A stretch of 64,000 nt of DNA from positions 1,736,001-1,800,000 of the forward strand of contig JBDXFZ010000146.1 in NCBI GenBank assembly GCA_039990395.1, written 5' to 3'. Of this stretch, positions 26,956 through 35,099 are shown piece by piece. Source of the DNA: CALINF01 sp039990395 (GTDB lineage: Bacteria > Pseudomonadota > Gammaproteobacteria > Pseudomonadales > Halieaceae). The position numbers and the translations under genes were made by a program. The notes under the pieces are model-generated. The model did not search any database and had not been told where the DNA came from. It worked only from the letters and a program-made list of their open reading frames with translations. Positions within the stretch are counted from its first letter, which is position 1; each line of letters begins with the position of its first letter.

Positions 26956-29028
26956 TTACTGCCCTCCCTGTTGTACCGGCGTAATTAGCAGATTACCTAC
27001 ACCGTCAACCCGTGCCTCATAGCCTGGCAGGATGACAGTTGTAGAATCCATTTCACTCACAATCGACGGACCGGGTACAACCAATCCCTCATCCAGTCGG
27101 TTGCGGTCGTATAGATAGATCTCGTGCCACTGCCCGTCAAAATAGAATCGGCTTTCGTGGATACGACATTCTTCGAGCGTGGTACCCGCCTGCCCCATCT
27201 TTAATTCTGCAATCGCCTTGGTACGCGCCTTGGCTACGGCGCGAATCATGAGGACCTCGTGGCCATCACCTAGCTTGAAGGTGAATAACTGCTCGTGCTC
27301 TGCATCAAACTGCTCTGTGAGCAAAGCAACTCCGCGCGCTTTAAGCTCGTCTTCAGTAAAATCTACCGTGATCTGAAAGGCCTGTCCGGCATAGCGCAGA
27401 TCGGCCTGAAAGCTGATTTCATGGTCTTGCATGGGGACGCCATCTGCCACCAGAGATTCTCCAGCGCGTATCTGGAGCCCATGCAAGTCAGCCAGTAACT
27501 GCTCGTCTGTAAGATCGCCTGCCATGGTGAGGTAAGTACGAGCAGCCTCATCTTGTAGCTGTGTCGTGGCATCTCCATAGGCACACAGCACGCCCGGACC
27601 TGGTGGCACGATCACTGGCCAAGCATCGGTTAGGATTCCCAATGCATTGGCATGTAGTGGGCCTGCACCGCCAAAGCCAACAAGGGCGAAATCACGCGGA
27701 TCATAGCCCTGCTCTACCGACACTAGCCGCAGTGCTCCAAACATCGACTCGTTCACGATCTTGACAATGCCTTCGGCTGCTTCCATCAGGTCGATACCCA
27801 TGGCATCGGCAACTTGCTGTACGGCCGCTACGGAAGCTTCACGATTGATTTCCATCTTGCCGCCCAACTGCACATCAGAAGGCAGATAACCCAACACCAC
27901 ATTGGCATCGCATACCGTCGGTTGCTCGCCGCCCTTCATGTAACAAGCCGGCCCAGGCACTGCTCCTGCAGACTCGGGCCCCACTCTCAGAGCGCGAGTC
28001 AACTCAGGCACGAACGCAATCGAGCCGCCTCCAGCACCCACCGTACGTACATCAACTGAGGGTGCTCGAACACGAACGTCGCCAACAATAGTTTCACGCC
28101 TCACACGGGCACGAGAATTCTGAATCAGTGCCACGTCCGTGGATGTACCGCCCATGTCGAAGGTAAGAATATCGTCGAACCCTGCGCGGCTGCAGAAGTA
28201 GATCGCGCCCGACACCCCTCCTGCAGGGCCGGACATCAACAGATTAACAGGGGATTCCGCCGCCGCTCTGGCAGAGGCGAGTCCGCCATCGGAGCGCAGA
28301 ATGGACAACAAGGTGTCTGCACCCATTCGATCGCTCAATGCCTGCTGGAGATTGTTCACATAAGTTTCTACCTCGGGACGCACGTAGGAGTTAACAACCG
28401 TTGTCTCCGTACGCTCGTACTCCTGCATCTCGGGCACAACCTCACTGGAAATAGAGATTGGCGTGTCCGAGAAAATCTCTCGTGCCACTTCCCGAGCGCG
28501 TTGCTCGTGTGCGTCATTAATATAGGCGTTAATAAAGCAAATGGTCAGCGCCTCGATACCTCCGCGCTCGCGCAGGGCCGTCAAACTCTCTCGCAGTGCG
28601 GCCTCATCCAGCGGTGTGACTACCAAGCCATCGGCACCTATTCTCTCTACGGCACCCGTGGTCAGCTCCAGTGGAGCCAAAAGAGGTTTTTTGATAAAGC
28701 TAACCCAACCACCCAGGCCTCCGGGGCAAAAAGAGCGTGCCACCTGTAACGTATCTTCAAACCCTGACGTGGTTACGAGACCCACGCGCGCGCCACGTCC
28801 GGTCAGTACCGCATTAGTTGCTACCGTTGTCCCGTGCATCACCAGTTCGATATCGTGTGGATTCACACCCGATTCGTCGCAGATTCTTCCCACACCATTT
28901 AGTACGCCCACTGAGGAATCCTCTGGCGTTGACGGCACTTTGGCCGTGTGAGTTTCACCTGTCACTTCATTCATCAGTAGCACGTCAGTAAAGGTGCCCC
29001 CAACGTCAACGCCAAGCCGATACGCCAT
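26956..29028 (-). CDS. hyuA: hydantoinase A/oxoprolinase family protein HyuA (ATP-binding subunit)
   Basis: A 690-residue HyuA-family subunit with the sugar-kinase/Hsp70-like ATPase signature GVDVGGTFTDV at residues 6-16. Further blocks are HGTTVATNAVL, the phosphate-2 segment DMGGTSTDVAL and VGAGGGSIAF. It supplies ATP-driven activation of a carbonyl or amide for HyuB. Strong ribosome-binding site AAGGAGAAA. Located between the lyase and HyuB. Confidence 0.92.
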   Translation of the reverse strand: MAYRLGVDVGGTFTDVLLMNEVTGETHTAKVPSTPEDSSVGVLNGVGRICDESGVNPHDIELVMHGTTVATNAVLTGRGARVGLVTTSGFEDTLQVARSFCPGGLGGWVSFIKKPLLAPLELTTGAVERIGADGLVVTPLDEAALRESLTALRERGGIEALTICFINAYINDAHEQRAREVAREIFSDTPISISSEVVPEMQEYERTETTVVNSYVRPEVETYVNNLQQALSDRMGADTLLSILRSDGGLASARAAAESPVNLLMSGPAGGVSGAIYFCSRAGFDDILTFDMGGTSTDVALIQNSRARVRRETIVGDVRVRAPSVDVRTVGAGGGSIAFVPELTRALRVGPESAGAVPGPACYMKGGEQPTVCDANVVLGYLPSDVQLGGKMEINREASVAAVQQVADAMGIDLMEAAEGIVKIVNESMFGALRLVSVEQGYDPRDFALVGFGGAGPLHANALGILTDAWPVIVPPGPGVLCAYGDATTQLQDEAARTYLTMAGDLTDEQLLADLHGLQIRAGESLVADGVPMQDHEISFQADLRYAGQAFQITVDFTEDELKARGVALLTEQFDAEHEQLFTFKLGDGHEVLMIRAVAKARTKAIAELKMGQAGTTLEECRIHESRFYFDGQWHEIYLYDRNRLDEGLVVPGPSIVSEMDSTTVILPGYEARVDGVGNLLITPVQQGGQ

Positions 29029-29069
29029 GCGCTATTTCTCCTTGATGTTCATTGTATGTTGTCGTCGCA

Positions 29070-29972
29070 TCATGCGGCGTTGTTAGTAATCCAGTAATGC
29101 GCTCGGCCACCCTGCTCGACGCCAGTCATCTCACTCACCATTGCGACCGCTCGCAACAGCGCGGGCATATCTACGCCAGTCGAGAAACCCATCTGCTCGC
29201 ACATCATGACCACATCTTCAGTAGCCACGTTACCTTTTGCACCCGGAGCGAATGGGCAACCGCCCAAACCGCCAAGCGCGCTATCGAACCGCCTAACACC
29301 GCTTTCTAAAGCTGCATACACGTTTGCCAATCCCATGGCTCGCGTATCGTGAAAATGACAAGCCAGACGTTCGCTGCCATGTTCGGCCACCAGTGAAGTC
29401 ATCAGCGCTTGCACTTGAGAAGGATTGGCAGCGCCAATCGTATCGGCTATCACGATTTCATCCGCGCCCCACTGCGCCAGCTGCTGGGCCTGCTGTCTGA
29501 TCAGATCAGGTTCTACAGAACCCTCGAACGGACACTCGAAGGCAACGGAAAGATAAGCCTGTACTGTTACCCCCTCGCTATGTCCACGGTCAATAATGCT
29601 GCGGGATACGTCGAAGGTCTGTGCGAGGCTCATGTTGATATTTTTCTGGTTCATGGTCTCTGTCGCCGACGCGACGACTGCCACCGTTTTTACGCCCGCG
29701 GCTACCGCGTTCTCATACCCGCGCATGTTAGGTACCAACGCACTTAGGCGAACTCCTTCTGGAGCCTGCAATGCAGCAAACAGGGCATCGGTGCCGGCCA
29801 TTTGAGGCACCGCTTTGGGTGAAACAAAACTGCCCACCTCGATCTGGCGCAGATTCGCCGCCAGCAATGCTTCCACCAATTGCTGTCGCTGACTCAAAGT
29901 CAGATGCTGCGATTGCGCCTGCAATCCATCCCTGGGCCCTACTTCATTAATGCTGACGCGCTGGGCACTCAT
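29070..29972 (-). CDS. HMG-CoA lyase-like enzyme
   Basis: A 300-residue HMGL-like TIM-barrel lyase. Catalytic elements are visible: R14-D15 in VGPRDGLQ, metal ligands H206 and H208 (CHFHDTRAMG) and active-site Cys239 in GLGGCPFAPGAKGN. The family cleaves 3-hydroxy-3-methylglutaryl-CoA to acetyl-CoA and acetoacetate, or related 3-hydroxyacyl-CoAs such as citramalyl-CoA. Its start overlaps the CoA-transferase stop by 4 bases, strongly linking CoA activation and cleavage. No leucine-pathway (liu) genes are nearby, so a different substrate is likely. Confidence 0.92.
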   Translation of the reverse strand: MSAQRVSINEVGPRDGLQAQSQHLTLSQRQQLVEALLAANLRQIEVGSFVSPKAVPQMAGTDALFAALQAPEGVRLSALVPNMRGYENAVAAGVKTVAVVASATETMNQKNINMSLAQTFDVSRSIIDRGHSEGVTVQAYLSVAFECPFEGSVEPDLIRQQAQQLAQWGADEIVIADTIGAANPSQVQALMTSLVAEHGSERLACHFHDTRAMGLANVYAALESGVRRFDSALGGLGGCPFAPGAKGNVATEDVVMMCEQMGFSTGVDMPALLRAVAMVSEMTGVEQGGRAHYWITNNAA

Positions 29973-31168
29973 GCGATCGCTCCTTCTTCGCGCAGGCGTG
30001 CGATATCGGATTCGGTGTATCCCAACAGCTCGCCCAACACACTACCCGTATGCTGACCCAGTAACGGCGCCGGGGAAAACGACTCATCACCCGTGCGCGA
30101 CAATTTGATGGGGTTGCCAGGTCCCTTAGTGGACGCTCCCCCGGGGTGCTTCAGATCGACTACCATATTGCGAGACAGCACTTGCTCATCACTCATCGCC
30201 TCGCTGAAGCTATTCACCCTGGCGCAGGGAATTCGCTTTTCGTTCAGCCGCGCCAGCCAGTACTGTGATTCCTGCGTGGAAAATATTTCGTTTAGCTTGG
30301 TATCGATCAGAGCTTTGTCTTCAAGACGTCCCGGCTGAGTTTTATATTTTTGGGCCTTAAACGGCTCGTAATCAATCACCTCGAGTAGGTTGTCCCAAAA
30401 GCTGTCAACAATCACCGCGATAATGATATGACCGTCCTTAGTGGCGTAACTGTTGTAGGGCACGTGTACAAAATGTGAATTACCAATAGGGTGTGGGTTC
30501 TCACCGGAAAGAAAGTGCATGGTCGCCATGTAGTTGAGCATAGAGATCTGGCAATCGAGCATTGAGATGTCCACATGCTGACCCTTGCCGCTGCGCTCTC
30601 GCTCGTACAACGCCGCAAGGATGCCCATTACGCCAAACATGCCTCCACCCAAGTCACCGATAGGAATACCCGCACGCATGGGATGATCGGGGTCTGAACC
30701 GGTGATCGACATGCCGCCCCCCAATGCCTGAACCACCTGGTCGAACGCTGGGCGCTGAAAATTAGGACCATCTGACCCAAAACCACTAATAGAACAATTA
30801 ATCAGTCGAGGATTGATTTCAGCTAGGTGTGCGTAGTCAATTTTGAGTTTGCCGGCGACTCCGGCACTGAAATTTTCGATAACAATGTCGGATTCACGCA
30901 CAAGGTCGTAGAAAACCTCCAGTCCGTGGTCTGACTTCAGGTCCAGCGCCACACTCTGCTTGTTTCGATTGAGAGTGATGAAATAAGCGCCCTGACCGTC
31001 CAGCGAGTTGTTGGGGTCAGATGCCAACAACTTTCGTGTCCCTTCGCCCTGAAGCGGCTCAACCTTGATCGTCTCGGCGCCCAGATCGGCCATGATCATG
31101 GCACCATAGGGCCCGGAGAGCATGTGTGTAAGGTCCAGCACCCGTAGGCCAGCCAGCGGTTTCGCCAT
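29969..31168 (-). CDS. family III CoA-transferase (CaiB/BaiF)
   Basis: A 399-residue CaiB/BaiF transferase. The N-terminal LAGLRVLDLTHMLSGPYGAM and the ADLGAETIKVEP and VIENFSAGV blocks are typical; the catalytic Asp is expected in PIGDLGGGMFG. It moves CoA from a donor such as succinyl-CoA to a carboxylate. The open frame runs to 31219, but the ATG at 31168, with GGAG upstream, gives the canonical start. First gene of the operon, about 77 bases after the start site predicted from the sigma-54 promoter. Vertebrate SUGCT of this family uses glutarate and 3-hydroxy-3-methylglutarate, which would suit the next gene. Confidence 0.9.
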   Translation of the reverse strand: MAKPLAGLRVLDLTHMLSGPYGAMIMADLGAETIKVEPLQGEGTRKLLASDPNNSLDGQGAYFITLNRNKQSVALDLKSDHGLEVFYDLVRESDIVIENFSAGVAGKLKIDYAHLAEINPRLINCSISGFGSDGPNFQRPAFDQVVQALGGGMSITGSDPDHPMRAGIPIGDLGGGMFGVMGILAALYERERSGKGQHVDISMLDCQISMLNYMATMHFLSGENPHPIGNSHFVHVPYNSYATKDGHIIIAVIVDSFWDNLLEVIDYEPFKAQKYKTQPGRLEDKALIDTKLNEIFSTQESQYWLARLNEKRIPCARVNSFSEAMSDEQVLSRNMVVDLKHPGGASTKGPGNPIKLSRTGDESFSPAPLLGQHTGSVLGELLGYTESDIARLREEGAIA

Positions 31169-31255
31169 AGATCTTCGACTCCATTTCACTTTTCTGCCAG
31201 TTTGAAACCAGACGTCCACTGCTGATGTTCAATACGATACGCGCACAATGAGTAA

Positions 31256-31271
31256 TGCAGAAACAGTGCCA
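31256..31271 (-). promoter_or_regulatory. sigma-54 (-24/-12) promoter of the CoA-transferase/HyuAB/TonB receptor operon
   Basis: Minus strand TGGCACTGTTTCTGCA: GG and GC are separated by exactly 10 bases, the -24 element TTGGCAC is perfect (with 31272) and the -12 element is CTGCA against the TTGCA consensus. The predicted start is near 31245, giving a leader of about 77 bases. The operon encodes a sigma-54 activator, which supports use of this site. Confidence 0.82.
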
Positions 31272-31397
31272 ACTTTGCTGCTGGCACAGAATCTACCAAG
31301 GAATCAATATAAAGCTATTATAATTCAATGGGTTATGGAATTACTAACGTATAGCCGACGGCGTATTTTCGACAAAGTCCACGACAAAGAACGAAAA
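31272..31397. other. AT-rich spacer between sigma-54 promoter and palindrome
   Basis: Non-coding. AATCAATATAAAG around 31302-31314 matches the core but not the distal half of an IHF site on the plus strand. The region is suitably placed for DNA bending between a distal activator site and the promoter. No gene seen. Confidence 0.4.
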
Positions 31398-31438
31398 ATT
31401 AATTCAATATGAAATAGTTTATTTCATATTGAATTAAT
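31398..31438. promoter_or_regulatory. perfect 19-bp-arm palindrome: candidate activator site or terminator
   Basis: Bases 31398-31416 and 31420-31438 are exact inverted repeats around GTT; each arm also contains TTCA-ATA-TGAA or its complement, an internal dyad. The centre lies about 173 bases upstream of the predicted sigma-54 start, a usual enhancer distance. It also lies 16 bases after the VOC gene stop, and the minus strand downstream reads TTTTTCGTTCTTT, so an AT-rich terminator is an alternative or additional function. Confidence 0.7.
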
Positions 31439-31454
31439 ATGATACCCGTAGCTG

Positions 31455-31859
31455 CTAGTCGGACGACTCGCACAGCTGAAGCTGGGTACCGAAAAATTGC
31501 TCAGCGTTAAGATCTATCACCTGCCAATCTGCCAGACCTCGTCGCGGCTCTGCGCTGGTAAATTCCAGTCCGGCCGCGCTCGCCTCAACCAATGCAGCAT
31601 CCAAAGAGGCCACTCCCAAGGACAACAGAAAGAATCCTTCACCGTGCGCTTCAAGACGCCGGGCTGCCACGCTGTTGGTTGTAGTAGGCTGCACCAGAAC
31701 CCACCAGACATCACCCACTTTGAACCTGGCCGTACGCACTTCCCTGCCAGCGAGGTCGCCATAAAGCACTTCAGTGGTGCCAAGCAGTTGCTGGTAGCGG
31801 GCCACGCCAGCCTCCAGATCACGAACCAGAAAATTGATGTGGTGAATACCGGTAACCAT
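31455..31859 (-). CDS. VOC-superfamily (glyoxalase/dioxygenase-fold) protein
   Basis: A 134-residue protein with two beta-alpha-beta-beta-beta modules typical of vicinal-oxygen-chelate enzymes: IHHINFLVRDLEAGVARYQQLLG at the N-terminus and GFFLLSLGVASLDAALVEASAAG in the second half. Members include glyoxalase I, methylmalonyl-CoA epimerase and dioxygenases; only the fold can be assigned. Its ATG overlaps the amidohydrolase stop (TAATG). Confidence 0.85.
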   Translation of the reverse strand: MVTGIHHINFLVRDLEAGVARYQQLLGTTEVLYGDLAGREVRTARFKVGDVWWVLVQPTTTNSVAARRLEAHGEGFFLLSLGVASLDAALVEASAAGLEFTSAEPRRGLADWQVIDLNAEQFFGTQLQLCESSD

Positions 31860-33589
31860 TAGCGCCCTTCTCCCTCGCTAAACACTAACTGTCCATTGGC
31901 AATAGTGTGCGTGACGCGCGCACCGTGGATTGAGTAACGATCAATCTCAAACAAGTTGTCACTTAGCACCACAATATCGGCCTGCTTACCCACCTTAAGC
32001 GTGCCTACCTGATTCTCCAGCCGCAATTGGTAAGCCGCATCGCGCGTATACGCCTGTATTGCCTGCTCTAGGCTGATGCGCTCTCCTTTTCCGGGTTGAG
32101 CCGCAAAGTCAGGCTCGCCGGTAGGCTGGCGCGTCATCGCCATCTCGATATTGTAGAGCGGGTTTAGACCATTCAATCCAATCCAGCTGGCCGGATAATC
32201 ACTGCCCAGTGTCAGTCTGGCGCCACCGGCAGCCATCGAAGCCAAGGGGTACATCTGTTCAAACCGCTCCTCACCAAGCGACTCAAGAGCCAAGTCATCA
32301 AATGAATACCAGGTGGGCGTGCTCTGGGCGATTACATCCAATTCACCAAAGCGCTGTACATCTTGCGGGCTTACGATCTGTAGATGGCACATGGTGAAAC
32401 GCGACTGACTTTGGGGCACGTCCTGGCGTACCCGCTCCACCATATCTAATCCCGCCCTTACGGCAGCATCACCCAAGGCGTGCAAGTGCACATCTATATT
32501 AGAACGAGCAGCCTCCAACACCACGTCTCCCGCTTGCGGTATCGGTATCAAGGGATTTGCCAGATGGCCTGCAGGTTTAACGTAGGGATCCAGCATGAAA
32601 GCTGTCTGGGCCTCCACGGTCCCATCCAACGACAGCTTCAGCACACGCATATCAAAGAACTCGCTGTGAAAACGCTCATTCAGCTGCTGAACTCGGCTCA
32701 ACGCATTAGGTAGATGCTCTAGCGTGTTCACGTAATGCGAGCCTACGATGCGCAAGGGGATCTTATCCGCCTTATCCAGGCGCTCAAACAAGTTTAATAC
32801 AGGCTCTCCGCCAGCAATCATGCCGGCATCAAATGCCGCCGTAATGCCCATGCTTGATAGCGTTTGCATAAAATGGTCTGCACCGGCGTTCAGCCCTTCC
32901 TCTGTGACCAGGCTCAGACGCTGCGCAACCCATTCAAAAGCACCTCCTTCTATCAGCCAGCCTGTAGGTGTGCCATCAGGATAGCGCTTGTAGTAGTGCG
33001 ACCCTGGCACAGGATCTTGGGAATCAGCGTCCAGCCCCACCAACTCCATGGCTTTGCTATTGATCCAGGCAGAATGGAAGCCTTCGTCGAAAATGATCGC
33101 GGGACGGTCCGGTATCGCCCTGTCGAGATCTTTGGCGGTAGGACCTAACTCACCAAAGGCTGCACCCAGAAAGCCGCTACCAATCACCGGATTTTGATCT
33201 GGAAAGGCTTTGGCATGCTCTGCCAGTGCGATAAGCACTTCCTTGGGTGTTTGATCAGGATAGAGTTTGGCTGCAAATACATAGGGGATAGTTTCACCCA
33301 CGTGCATATGGGTATCGATAAAGCCGGGCAGGACCATACCGCCGTTTGCATCGATTAGCTGCGTTGTTTCACCCACATACGCTTTCGCTTGTGCAAGCGA
33401 GCCAACGTAAATAATTTCATCTCCGGCTATCGCTATCGCTTCCGCCCAAGGTTGCTCGTCTTCAAGGGTGTACACTTTGGCGCCGGTAATGAGTAAATCT
33501 GCCTTCGTTACAGCGCTGTGGGCCAGCGGGCTGGCCAATATTGCGCCAAACATCAAAACCCCTAGTAGCTTTACAATCCTTATACCCAT
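31859..33589 (-). CDS. exported amidohydrolase (YtcJ-like, amidohydrolase family 3)
   Basis: A 576-residue metal-dependent hydrolase with a signal peptide (hydrophobic residues 8-20, cleavage near AHSA). The metal-binding HxH is H94-M-H96 in GFIDTHMH. Further blocks are VHLHALGDAAVRAGLD, LTLGSDYPASW and the C-terminal GTLKVGKQADIVVL. YtcJ-type enzymes hydrolyse amide or related bonds in diverse compounds; a periplasmic location suggests pre-processing of an imported molecule. A TTG one codon upstream (33592) is an alternative start. Cotranscribed with the VOC gene. Confidence 0.88.
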   Translation of the reverse strand: MGIRIVKLLGVLMFGAILASPLAHSAVTKADLLITGAKVYTLEDEQPWAEAIAIAGDEIIYVGSLAQAKAYVGETTQLIDANGGMVLPGFIDTHMHVGETIPYVFAAKLYPDQTPKEVLIALAEHAKAFPDQNPVIGSGFLGAAFGELGPTAKDLDRAIPDRPAIIFDEGFHSAWINSKAMELVGLDADSQDPVPGSHYYKRYPDGTPTGWLIEGGAFEWVAQRLSLVTEEGLNAGADHFMQTLSSMGITAAFDAGMIAGGEPVLNLFERLDKADKIPLRIVGSHYVNTLEHLPNALSRVQQLNERFHSEFFDMRVLKLSLDGTVEAQTAFMLDPYVKPAGHLANPLIPIPQAGDVVLEAARSNIDVHLHALGDAAVRAGLDMVERVRQDVPQSQSRFTMCHLQIVSPQDVQRFGELDVIAQSTPTWYSFDDLALESLGEERFEQMYPLASMAAGGARLTLGSDYPASWIGLNGLNPLYNIEMAMTRQPTGEPDFAAQPGKGERISLEQAIQAYTRDAAYQLRLENQVGTLKVGKQADIVVLSDNLFEIDRYSIHGARVTHTIANGQLVFSEGEGR

Positions 33590-33854
33590 CAATTTTCCAA
33601 CCTCTCAGACCGGTTTGTGAAACAAGAAGTGTAACTGATCGTGTGAAGCGCTCGCTCTATCCCGTTTTGGGTAGGCGAGACAGGATAAAGACCGTAAATT
33701 CTCACCATTATTTCTGCGTGCGACCTGCGCTTGCCCGTTATACTGGTGTGCACCCGAAATCGTTGTCTTGATCGGCTACCCATCTTCCAACCGAGACAGC
33801 AGAACTGGCCCGCTGCCATTACCCTGACAGCAGACTGTTTATAAGAGAGACACT

Positions 33855-35078
33855 ATGTTCAAAAGGTTTCGCCGGGTGCTCGCACCCATCGTCGTCATTG
33901 CCGGTGGTATTGGCATCTACTCCCTTCTCCATGCGACCAAGCCAGAACCTGACAAGTCGACAGAAGAGCCTCGTCCAACCAGCGTCTATACTGCCCTGGC
34001 CGAGCAGTCTGACATTGTGCTTAAGGTGGAAACACAGGGTGAGGTGCGAGCGCGCACCGAACTCGACGTAGTCGCTCAGGTGGGCGGTCGTATCCTGACA
34101 GTCTCACCAGAGTTTGTCGAAGGCGGCACCATCACGCCGGGCGTTCCATTACTTAAAATCGAAGACACCGACTACAAACTTGCCCTTAGGGAAGCTGAAG
34201 CGCGCGTAGCCGAAACAGAGGTTGCGGTGCAACAGGCTTTGGCCGATGCCGACGTCGCGCGCAAACAACTCCGCAATGACAAAACCGCATCCGACCTTGC
34301 GCTGAAAAAGCCACAGGTGGCTGAAGCTCGAGCTCGCCGCGAAGCTGCGTTGGCCGGCCTTGAACAGGCAAAACTGGATCTGGATCGCACAGAAGTCAGC
34401 CTGCCATTTGCAGGTCGCGTAGTTAGCACCCGCGTCGATACCGGCCAATTCATTACCTCTGGCACCACCCTCGGCAATGTCTTTGGTACCGGCATCGTAG
34501 AAGTCAGATTACCGCTGAGTAACTCTCAACTGGCATCACTTGGCTTACCCATCGGCTTTACTGCCGCACCCGGCGCTGGTTTACCCGTAACGCTAAGTGC
34601 TGACGTTGCAGGCGCACAACACAGCTGGCCGGCCAGGCTGGTAAGGCTAGACGCGTCAGTCGACCCCGATACGCGCATGCTATTTGCCATAGCCGAAGTC
34701 GCAGACCCCTATGGCGCGAACAAGTCAGAGTCTGGTATGCCATTGGCCGTTGGCCTTTTTGTTGACGCAACTATTGATGGAAGACAACTCCCGGCCGCTG
34801 TCAGCATCCCCAATAGCGCACTGCGCGCGGGCGATAAAGTCTTTCTAGTGAATGGCGAAGGACGATTAGAAATGCGCAGTGTCCAAATCGCACATGTCGG
34901 TAGTGGCCGAGTGGTAGTGAGCTCTGGTCTCACCGCAGGCGAGGAAGTGATTGTGTCGGCTATCCGTAATGCGATTTCAGGGATGGCTCTCACCTCCATC
35001 AACGACGACAACGAAGCCGCCGCTAAAGCTGAGACCCCCACAGAAAGCGCCGTCGACAGCACACTCGACAACGGCTGA
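33855..35078 (+). CDS. RND efflux pump periplasmic adaptor (membrane fusion protein)
   Basis: A 407-residue HlyD/AcrA-family adaptor with one N-terminal transmembrane anchor (about residues 10-27). The first half-lipoyl segment (VRARTELDVVAQVGGRI) leads to a coiled coil (about 110-180, rich in Ala, Glu and Arg), the second half-lipoyl (LDRTEVSLPFAGRVVSTRVDTGQFI) and a beta-barrel. It joins the RND pump to an outer-membrane channel. The pump gene follows after 21 bases. No TolC-type gene is present nearby. Confidence 0.92.
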   Translation: MFKRFRRVLAPIVVIAGGIGIYSLLHATKPEPDKSTEEPRPTSVYTALAEQSDIVLKVETQGEVRARTELDVVAQVGGRILTVSPEFVEGGTITPGVPLLKIEDTDYKLALREAEARVAETEVAVQQALADADVARKQLRNDKTASDLALKKPQVAEARARREAALAGLEQAKLDLDRTEVSLPFAGRVVSTRVDTGQFITSGTTLGNVFGTGIVEVRLPLSNSQLASLGLPIGFTAAPGAGLPVTLSADVAGAQHSWPARLVRLDASVDPDTRMLFAIAEVADPYGANKSESGMPLAVGLFVDATIDGRQLPAAVSIPNSALRAGDKVFLVNGEGRLEMRSVQIAHVGSGRVVVSSGLTAGEEVIVSAIRNAISGMALTSINDDNEAAAKAETPTESAVDSTLDNG

Positions 35079-35099
35079 ACAGACCCGGAGATCTAGCGC

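Noticed and set aside
31281..31296. Plus-strand TGGCACAGAATCTACC as a second sigma-54 promoter
   Set aside because: It has the -24 element but no GC ten bases later, and no plus-strand gene follows.
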